A stretch of 64,000 nucleotides of DNA from Cephalotus follicularis (Eukaryota > Streptophyta > Magnoliopsida > Oxalidales > Cephalotaceae), in assembly GCA_001972305.1 (NCBI GenBank), contig BDDD01002238.1:1-64000 (forward strand). Direction: 5' to 3'. How positions within the stretch are numbered: the stretch's first letter is position 1; each line of letters opens with the position of its first letter. Below, one piece after another: positions 55,543-64,000 of the stretch. Under the pieces are notes generated by a model. It was not told where the DNA came from. It was given only the letters and a program-made list of their open reading frames with translations, and did no database searches. Both the position numbers and the translations under genes were made by a program.

Positions 55543-56863
55543 GCCCGGGTTTTTCACAAATGTAATCTTATTATAGAATTAATGAGAGTGGTGAAATTCC
55601 TGACTTTGACGATGTTTTCCCTTTTACAATGCCGAGTTTTGAAAGAGGAATGATAAGGAAATGTTCAAGGCATTTCGCATAGAAGCCGTAATTATGTTGC
55701 CCAAAACGACTAATAAATCCTATTTTTAATGCGCGACAGTAAAGCCCAATGTTTGCATTATTATTACGGTTATTTTAGTGGCAGTTGGATTAATTAATAT
55801 CGCAAGTCGCGGAAAAAGACGGGACCCAGACCTTAATATTTGTTGATAAATACCACAAAGAAAGGGGGGAACAATTTAATAAAAGAAAAAAAAAGGGACA
55901 CACGGGTGCGCTATAAGAAAGACAGAGGGAGAGAGAAGGCGAGAGAGCGGGAGAGAGTGCGGGAGAGAGAAGGAGAGAGGACGCTGGAGCCAGCCACCGG
56001 ACCAGGAGACAATGGGGAGCAGCCCAGGACCTCACCCGCCGGTAACCTCTTCCCCCTTCTTCTCTTCTTTTTTTTTCTTCTCTTCTCCCCGACACTGTGC
56101 CCACTGGCCGTGCGTTTTCTGACGCCGATAGCGTAGCGGATGGGGTGGGTTTTGGTGTAGAAGGCCAGCTCTGGCCGTTTTGACCGCCCTTGAGGCGTAT
56201 TTTGGCCGGAATCGACCAGAATCAGTTGACTAAGTCGACTCAGCGAGTCGACTCACTGCCGCATGTGATCGCGCGTTTGGTGCCGAGTCTCGACGGGTTT
56301 TGGGCATTGATGCGTAGGACTGGTGAATCTGTGACGTTTTTTGGGTGGCAATCAGTCCTGTTGAGGTCCGGCAAGTTGACTCAGTGAGTCGTAAATCGCT
56401 GCCGGCCGTGACGCAGCGTTCGGCGCCGATTCACGGTGAGTCTTGAGCGGTTCTGTGTAGGCCGTTCAATGCGGAACATGTTTATGGGTGTTTCACAAGC
56501 TGGGTGAGTTGGCCGGAATCTGGCCGGAACTCTGGTGACGACGACGTAGAGTTCTGTGCATTGATCGTAATGGAAATGTGTTGTATGTGTAGTGAGTGAG
56601 CTGATAATTTGGTTGGCAGCAATTTGGGAATGTTCGGCAATTGAACGTGTAGCTCGACTGTACTATTGCTACTGCTTTAACAGGTAGGGGATTTTATAAT
56701 TGTGATTTATGTTTAGTTATAATGGATGTTCATGAATGAAATGCATGCAATAGACTGTGATATGAGCATGAACATGTGTTGTTGTTGATGAATGCTCTGT
56801 TTTGAATGGATTTGGATGAGAATTGCATATGTTTTCTGCTGTGTTTGTGCACTGCCCGCAGGA

Positions 56864-57341
56864 CCAGCCGACTGTCCAAAGAGGACAGCCGACTGTTCGA
56901 GGCTATCAGTCCACCGTTCAGTGAGAACATCCGACTACTCGAGCGGAAACAGTCGACTGTGCAATGGAGCCAGTCGACTGTTCATGCGTTTTAATGGAGG
57001 ACACCTCTTACTGTTTGATTAAGCTGACTGCCGAGAGAGTGCAGCCGACTGTAGATGGCACAGCCGAATGTTCGGGATGACAATCGACTGTCTATGTGTC
57101 ACTTCATCCGGATTCACTGAGATGGCAACGCTGGGATGAGTGGTGATGTAAAAAATACGTACTGTTCACGAAACAACCGACTGTCATGAAGAGACAGCCG
57201 ACTGTTAAAGGGGCAGCCGATAGTCAAAAATGAGATAGTCGACTGTTAAGGAAGGCAGTCGGCTGTTGACAGCCGACTGTTTAAAGGAAACAGCCGACTG
57301 TCATGAGGAAATAGCCAACTGTCTTGAATGGGCAGCTGACC
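56864..57341 (+). repeat. CAG[C/T]CGACTG array, about 18 units (solo LTR)
   Basis: Units are mostly CAGCCGACTGT(T/C), spaced about 20-40 bp, with an intermission at 57090-57175. It is followed by CTGCATTTTGAGCATATC. The same flank follows the GCGTCGACGC array of the related LTR at 14983, so the two LTRs carry different motif flavours in the same place. Confidence 0.88.
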
Positions 57342-58497
57342 ATTGAGGGACTGACCTGCATTTTGAGCATATCTTTGTACTGCATTTTGATATGAAATGA
57401 ACTGTTGATTGGAATATGAATGATTCTAAAGTGTTTTATTCATTTTAGAAATGTGTACATGATTTTATACAAATCATTATTTGATACGAAAATGTATATT
57501 TTTATAAATATATGTTTTTGACGGATTGAAACATGGTTTCAAAGATGCAATACATTCTAAAATATATGTATTATTTCCAGTATTTTATAAATTACTTGGA
57601 AACGATTAAATTTGAATTGATTTGTTGATTGTGATTATTGCCGTACTGGTTGGGGTGACGGAGTGTCGCCGATGGCTGGTGGCGGGATGTTTTCCTAGGG
57701 GCTAGGAGATGGCTAGGAATGCCCAAATACAATGTTACTAAACACTGAGTGCAAGTAACACGGGTTACCATGATTGCTGAACACAGAGTGCGAGCATCAT
57801 GAGTTGATTGATTTGCCTTGCTTCGTGACCCGGGAGTCGGCGGCCGGAGTAAGAGTACGACGTTGGGGCAAGGAGACGGCGGCGCTCTTCGTACCGTTTC
57901 GATTTGATTTGATTTGTCCTTTGAGACATGATTGATGATTTGATGGTTGTTGCCATTTGGCATGGTTGCACATATTGGCATAGATACATATATGTATATA
58001 TGTACTGTGATATATTATGTATTGCATCATGAATGCATTCATTACATGACATTCATTATCATTGACCCTGAATTACACTTATAATATAGCTGAGTGAAGA
58101 CAAAGGCTAACCCCCTACTATTACAGATTGATGCAGTGATGTGGATATCGACCGTGCGCGGCCGAAGCAGAGGGGAGATGGAGTTTCAATTACTTAAATA
58201 AATGTTAAAACAATGTATTAAAACTTGTTTTATTTTGGATTACTGTCTTAATGTATTGATGATGTTGATCGACTTTGATCATGCTCTGTTTGTGGGCAGT
58301 TGACAATGGCTTAATAATGTTAAATGTTGGAATTATGTGGTATGGGATGCATGATTCGGTTTATTTATTCAGCTTATTATTAAATGCTTCCGCAAGATGT
58401 TATTGGAATCAAAGTTTTGATTTTATCGTATTTTGTATAAGCTGGATTTATGTTGCTTACCTTGACTCATACGTTGTTTATGAAGCGGGGTTTGACA

Positions 58498-58908
58498 CAG
58501 ACTTCGGTGCTTCAAGGCAGACCTCAGAGGTAGAGCTCAGAGCTCAGAAGCTCAAAGTGAGACTTCGATGCTTAATGGCAGACCTTAGAGGTAGAGGTCA
58601 AAGCTCAAAATCTCAAAGTCGGACTTCGGTGCTTGAAGGCAGACCTCAGAGGTAGAGGTCAGACCTCAAAAGCTCGAAATTAGACTTTGGTGCTTGAAGC
58701 AGACTTCGGTGCTTGAAGGCAGACCTCAAAGGTAGAGGTCAGAGCTCAAAAGCTCGAAGTTAGATTTCGGTGCTGGAAGGCAGACCTCAGAGGTAGAGCT
58801 CAGAGCTCAAAAGCTCGAAGTCAAACTTCGATGCTTGATGGCAGACTTCAAAGATAAAGGTCAGAACTCAAAAGCTCGAAGTCAGACTTCGGTGCTTGAA
58901 GGTGATGC
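58498..58908 (+). repeat. CAGACCTCAGAGG minisatellite, right part, ~60-bp higher-order unit
   Basis: About seven units, each made of GACTTCGGTGCTTGAAGG, GCAGACCTCAGAGGTAGAGG and TCAGAGCTCAAAAGCTCGAAG. It is the continuation of 52607-52901, interrupted by the solo LTRs. Confidence 0.9.
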
Positions 58909-61900
58909 CTTGATGATTTTATTGTTTAATTTTGATCAAGTGTTGATTAGTGGATTAATATTCATCAATAGTTGATGGAATATTAGTCAGGTAACCAAGA
59001 GTTGACTGAGGGCTGGAAAGCGAAAGTGTCAAGCATTGACCAAGACCCGGAAAATGAATAGTGCCAAAGTTGACCCGAACCCAAATGTGAACAGTCTCAA
59101 ACGTTGATTATGTCCCTCGTTTCACATCGGTTCAACCCATAACCAATCTGGCATCTACAAGGTCGAATTTTGATCTAAATTCAAAAATCGTGCGGATATG
59201 TGAAATTTTTTTTGTTTGTGGATTTTTTTTTAAAAAAATTCATGCTAAATTAGTTTTATACATAACTAATTAAAATCACGAGTTTACTTTTAATATTCAA
59301 TGAGATTGAATAAATTACATGCATAATGGAGATTATGGACTTTAATACCTAATTTTATTGGTTTTATTATTTTCATTAGATGAATGGCGTTTTATTGCTT
59401 TAATGGGAGTGATTGTATTATTTTTTTAAATTCGAGGCTTGCATGTCGTCATTCTCTCACTATTATTCTTTGTAAATTTCTATCTCCCTCTATGTACATC
59501 CCCTCGATTGAACAATCGAGGCTTCTTTCATAGTAGATTGTATATGTTGTACAAGAGTTATCAACCAGAAGATTGTTGGAAAGCATCAAGTGCCTGCCAG
59601 AATATACAAGACCCATGCTTGTATGGGATACAAAGCTTTGTAATAAAGCACCTAGGATAAGGCCAAGCGATTTGCTTAGCTTGTGCAAATCGTATTAGTA
59701 AAGTCCATCATCCATGTAGTTTATATATGTGATATATTTGCGAGGTTGTATGAGATGAGTTTAATGCTTATTATGTGATAATATGCTAGGATGCATGAGA
59801 TGTGTTTGTTGTTTTCGTTATTTTCGAATAATGAAATACCAAGTATGCGATACAAAATTAGGGCCATATTATAGGTTGTCAAACGGACTAATAATTAGAT
59901 AGCCTAATTATGTTAATTCCTCTATTATAATAAATATCAAGTAATGGTGAACTTGTTGAGTCAGTAGAACATGAGATGTGGATGGAGATGAGTCAATAAT
60001 ATGACCTTGTTGAGCACACTCAAGGGTTATATCATTGATTCACCTCTGTGTCTAATGGTAGGTTCAACTTGACTAGAATACGCATGGTTTGTTGAGCACA
60101 CTCAATGTCAAGTGTACCTAGAGGCAAAACAAAATGATCAGGAGTTGTGTTACTGCACAATTGGAAAGAGTTATGCCTAACGTCAAGGTTCATTGTTATC
60201 GGTTTAGCCAAAGCCAAGGTTAGAATGAATATGTTGTGGGACGTCGATCCCCACTTGGAGACAAGGTCCATGAGATATGGATTTAGTTTACTGTCTCCCA
60301 TATTTTGAGGGTTATGAGATTCGAATAAAATAGTGAGAGGTACCATGAAAGATCAAAGACCAAATCTTTGTGGTTTTAATAGAAATTGAATGTTTGCTGT
60401 TTTATTTTAATATTTTATATTTGTATATCGCATCGCCAAACCATAACCCACTTTGCAGCATGTGATGCGAATGTGTTATTTAACGGGTCTTATTTTTCTG
60501 TTTAAGGAATTTGAGAGTCATTCTCAACTCCGCTTGAAGCCTCAATAGTTAAGGTAAAGCGCCCTGTAAGAGTTGTAACGGAAGTAACTGAATATTCTCA
60601 CAACAATTTAGTAAATCGAAATATGACTGCAAGCTCGATTGGATCGAGGAATTGTAAGTTGCAAAGGAATGCATGAGAATATAACTAGTTATTCGAGTTT
60701 CTGCTTCTCAGACAAAAGTTGTAAACATGCAATCCATATTTACTGGTACTGAGGTCTCAAATAATATGATTCATAATATTCGCACGTTAGAGTTCTCTAA
60801 TTCCCAAATGGGTAAGACACCTTTAAATAGAGCTTGCCTGATAGGAGGACTTCTAAGGGAAATAATGAAATCACTTAAGTTATTAAACACATTCTTGATT
60901 ATGAAGGGTTAGTGCTTTCACTGACGTGAAGATATGCACTGAAAACATAATTGTATGGTCCGCCCTACAATTCTGAGCAAACCTTGAGAAGGATTGTCTC
61001 AGTTATTTGATTGACAATATGAACCGACAAGTCACATCGATAGGTTTAGGTAGGATATTTTATCCAAGATTGTGGGAGACCAGCCTGTCTATCCTGTATC
61101 AAAGACAAGACTTGTGCCAATGAGGTTAGGGTGATTCCTTCTTCAAAGGCAAGAGTTTGGTTTGTATTCAAGTAGTACATAGATTTCTTTTATATTGTAC
61201 TTAAATATCAAATAAATAACCAAAAGGAAAATGAGATGATTGATATAATCATCTAAATAATCAATATTAATGCTAATTTGTTTATGCGCATTTGATGTGC
61301 ACACACAAGGTTCTCATGGACTTATTATATGCATATTGATTAATACATGAGATGTGAAGGGCATAGTTAACGATGTAGCCATGTTGGGTGAACCCATGGG
61401 ATGCATCATAAATCTATACCCTCAGCTATACAGACTAAGTCAAGTCTGTGAGATAAGGATTAGCGAGTCAGTTTGTCCCGGGTATGTCCATATCCTGGAT
61501 TGTCAATTTGACCTGCGAATTCTGTCTTATAGGCAACATGACTTAATCTCCCTCTGTATGACATTGGGAGAAGTCTTTAAAGCTATCAGTCTTATGTTCA
61601 TTTCATTATTTTGCATGGACAACTGACAGTTGGCACTCATGATGATTATATGTAATTCATATCCTTACTTGACTTTTATTAAAGTAAAGAGCATTTTCAC
61701 TTGGAAACGTACAAGTGTGAATTCTTTTGAAAGTTCAAAGAATTCAAATATGAATTATCAAAAGGAACTGAAAGGGTTTTTTGACGGATCTTGATGAAAT
61801 AGAGAAAGTGAGAAAAAAGTTCAACGAGTTTCTGTTTCTTCTCAAAGAAGAATGACATTTTCTGTTAAAACAAGAGCAGATTGTGTCATATGTAATGAGA

Positions 61901-63353
61901 TATAATGAAGTGTCTGTCTTACAGGCTTTGCTTTTTCCTTTTAGTTAATACCCTTCAGCCATCAAATAATTATTAAGTAAGGAACATGGGATGTTGATTT
62001 GTGAAATGTCCCGAAGTAAACTGCGGGATACTGTTTTACGACCCTTGTTTGAGAATGAAAAGTTCATCTCAGACCCTCCTTCTTATTAGGAGAATTCATT
62101 TATCTTAACAGGAAGTAACAGGAGTATAACATAGTTGAATGAGAAATCATAAGCAACACAAATATGCACTTGTCCAATAACCTTAATTTTATGCACCCGC
62201 TCTCTGAAGTTTGATATGATAATATGTGGGCACCCGAGTGATGCTTCTGATTCTCTATTAAGGTATCCAAAGGTGGATAAGATGGATGAGATTCCATTGG
62301 ATGAGATCCCATCGAACTATAAAGAGCAGCTATATGAGATATTGACTCCAAAATGGAATTATAGTTTTCCTGAAGTCGATTATAATTATGCTTTTCACTT
62401 AAAATCTTTTAATAGATTAAATTAAGCATAAATGGGGTCTAAATGTGTATAAGAAGAAAGTGGGAGTATGTAACGTACTTTATTTTATAAGAGTTGTAAT
62501 TACTGCATATTGATCATTGAGAATGGATTAATATGCTGTTATCAATCAAGTAAAGGTTGTCAGTATATTCATTGGGGTAAGCACTTGACATTATTAAGGC
62601 ATGTTGATCTAGGAGTTGGATCTACATAATAAGAGTTAGAGATGATCAGATGCTTGGCTTGACCCAAGAAATTACATATTGATAATGTTAAGAAGTTTAA
62701 CATTTATATGTAAACTGCAAGGGTTGCAGGTAATGCAAGTATTACTTGCATAGCTAAAATGTTGTTGGGCATACACTGAAATATGGTATTGCTCTCAACG
62801 CTATTAGTTACGTGGGCAGTGCTGCAAGTATTGTGAGACTTACTGTAATGAGATTTATAGGCAATACTGCCAGTGTTAAAGGCATTGCTCTAAGTGTAAC
62901 TGCCTATAATGTAAGCGTTACTAACACTGTTACAAGCATTACAAAGTAATAATGAATAGACAACTGTACATTTTATGACTGAATGAGTGTTTCTCACAGT
63001 GGTAGGAATACTTTCATTAAAAGAGTTTAGAGGTGTAATTAGATGAATCAATGTGTATTGAGAGAGTCTCAATATAGTTGGCACTACAGATTCAGTAAGT
63101 CTGACTTCTAAGTTGCGATACTGTAAAACTGCCAGCAGATGTATGTGAAGAGTTCAAAGGACAGATCTTGCAGTACTTCAATAACGTAAGAGAGAACGTT
63201 GGAAATTGAGATAAAAAATAAGGATGAGATTCCGTTTAAAATGCTGAAATGTAGATCCCGTCACTAAAGTCATATCGAAGCGGAAGAGTTTCCGATAGTT
63301 CGATAGTAATTACAAGAGGTAGGAAGTCACCGATAGCGCAGTTGGCTTTTGTG
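58909..63353 (+). other. Element 6 interior, 4.4 kb without recognised genes
   Basis: This is AT-rich DNA with many stops in all frames. I recognise no gag, protease, integrase or reverse transcriptase. AGAAAGTGGGAGTATG at 62456 resembles a copia polypurine tract ~900 bp before the real one. A 9-bp inverted repeat (ATGCAAGTA, 62733-62751) and a run of related GCATTAC/GTAATGC words occur at 62725-62950. The longest open frames (about 100 codons) have no recognisable motifs. Confidence 0.6.
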
Positions 63354-63365
63354 CAACTGGGAGAT
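63354..63365 (+). other. Polypurine tract, element 6
   Basis: CAACTGGGAGAT lies directly before the TCTTGGAGATATGCCC start of the 3' LTR. Confidence 0.65.
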
Positions 63366-63400
63366 TCTTGGAGATATGCCCTATAAGCCAATTGCATTTA
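63366..63400 (+). repeat. Element 6 3' LTR, first 35 bp
   Basis: It matches 47206-47240 (GGAGATATGCCCTATAAGCC), then is cut by another LTR at 63401. Confidence 0.85.
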
Positions 63401-64000
63401 TGTCACACCCCGTTTATCGAGAAGAAAACATTAAAGTGGTAAGGCAATTAACACATAAATACAGCTCATGTAAAAACCATAAATTTAAACTTTTAAGCAA
63501 GATGTCAGTTGCGGAAGCATAAAAATTCATAAGCTGTAAACTCGTAGTGTGCATCCCATACTACACGCTACCCAAAACAAGTCCGTCATTGTTAATCGCC
63601 CACAAACGGAGCGTGATCACAGTACAATATTAAATCCATCATTAACATAACCATCAGTACAGTACATCCGAAATCCTTTAACAAAACAATTTATTACAAC
63701 TTAGAAAGTAGAAGCAAGAACAATAACAACATAACGACTTGTTTTTCGTCCATGCCAGTCCAATCGGTCCACTACATCAATCTGTAAAGTAGGGGGTTAG
63801 CCTTTGTCCTCACTCGGCTAAGTCATAACGTAGCTCGGGATCAACATTAATTGCATGTCATGTAATGTGTGTATAAATGATGCAGTGCAGGAAATACCAG
63901 TTTATATATATGAGGAATATATATATTTAACAGTACAGTAAAATAACAGTGGATACATATATAAGAAAATATGTATGCAAGAACAGTACAGTAGCGATCT
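63401..64000 (-). repeat. Minus-strand LTR with tail Y, truncated by the window end
   Basis: It begins TGTCACACCCCG and carries the tail Y blocks GCATCCCATACTAC and CTTTGTCCTCACTCGGCTAAG, as at 28483-28900 and 43899-44320. By eye it is clearly diverged from element 5, so it is a separate insertion into the 3' LTR of element 6. Confidence 0.85.

Larger units (their letters stand above)
52902..58497 (+). repeat. Solo LTR, head A plus tail Y, in the minisatellite (TSD CAGAC)
   Basis: The pieces are 52902-52912 (GGTAACGCCCG, first base changed from the expected T) and 55548-58497, about 2961 bp in all. It is the close relative of 13133-16251: GA-rich leader (55917-55985), donor-like GTAACC (56042), GAGTCGACTC repeats (56224-56400) and the tail Y end GGGGTTTGACA. 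CAGAC flanks it at 52897-52901 and 58498-58502. Confidence 0.9.
47206..63400 (+). mobile_element. Element 6: non-coding copia-type LTR element (LARD-like) with nested solo LTRs
   Basis: The 5' LTR starts TGTTGGAGATATGCCC and ends CCAACA at 52215. A primer site follows, and the 3' LTR start (TCTTGGAGATATGCCC) is at 63366. The LTR start and the CTGGGAGAT polypurine tract are typical of Ty1/copia. The interior carries no recognisable gag or pol, only tandem repeats and AT-rich DNA, so it is either a large non-autonomous derivative or a very decayed copy. Confidence 0.75.

Noticed and set aside
59439-59660. 73-codon frame starting with a hydrophobic, signal-peptide-like stretch
   Set aside because: It is short and isolated, with no homology recognised, in the non-coding interior of element 6. 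Hydrophobic runs are common by chance in T-rich DNA.
60032-60346. 104-codon minus-strand open frame in the element 6 interior
   Set aside because: No motif is recognised. Length alone is within chance for this much AT-rich DNA.

Overview
The window is intergenic DNA from a flowering plant with a large, repeat-rich nuclear genome. I find no host gene, tRNA, rRNA or organellar gene. Essentially every base belongs to an LTR retrotransposon, a solo LTR or a repeat array. The evidence is paired LTRs, primer-binding sites complementary to initiator Met-tRNA, polypurine tracts, 5-bp target-site duplications (TSDs), and gag/pol remnants of Ty3/gypsy chromoviruses (Tekay/Del-like, with a C-terminal chromodomain) and of a Sirevirus-like Ty1/copia element. 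No element is intact. Element names below are local to this report.

Layout, left to right. 38-8096: element 1, a plus-strand Ty3 element whose 5' LTR is interrupted at base 37 by the end of another LTR. 8097-10086: older, opposite-strand LTR of the same family, into which element 1 inserted. 10087-22823: element 3, a minus-strand non-autonomous Ty3 element whose left LTR is split by the above and by element 2 (10705-16251). 22824-28245 and 46603-47089: element 4, a decayed plus-strand Ty3 element whose gag hosts element 3 and whose 3' LTR appears to host element 5. 28246-46602: element 5, a minus-strand Ty3 element with a truncated tandem second unit. Its gag is split by a Sirevirus-like copia element (35515-43548, TSD ACTAT). 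47206-63400: element 6, a copia-type element without recognisable genes, with a 1.8-kb LTR, a 40-bp tandem repeat and a long minisatellite. It hosts three solo LTRs (47828-51055, TSD CCCGG; 52902-58497, TSD CAGAC; 52913-55542, TSD GCCCG). 63401-64000: the start of another minus-strand LTR. The deepest chain has about six insertion layers.

The most unusual signal is not a gene. LTRs of several unrelated families carry arrays of a short, near-palindromic motif spaced by roughly 20-40 bp. There are three flavours, CAG[C/T]CGACTG, GCGTCGACGC and GAGTCGACTC, and all share the core [G][T/C]CGAC. In the Sirevirus LTR about 18 copies lie just upstream of a TATA box, and a small copy of the array sits inside the element in front of its extra ORF. 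In two pairs of related LTRs the array occupies a comparable place but its flavour has been exchanged. GCCGAC matches the CRT/DRE core bound by plant CBF/DREB factors, so these may be stress-responsive enhancer arrays gained repeatedly by competing retrotransposons. That function is inference. A second theme is LTR modularity: the same LTR heads and tails recur in different combinations (A-X, A-Y, B-X, C-Y, D-X). Coordinates were read by eye and divergences were not computed.
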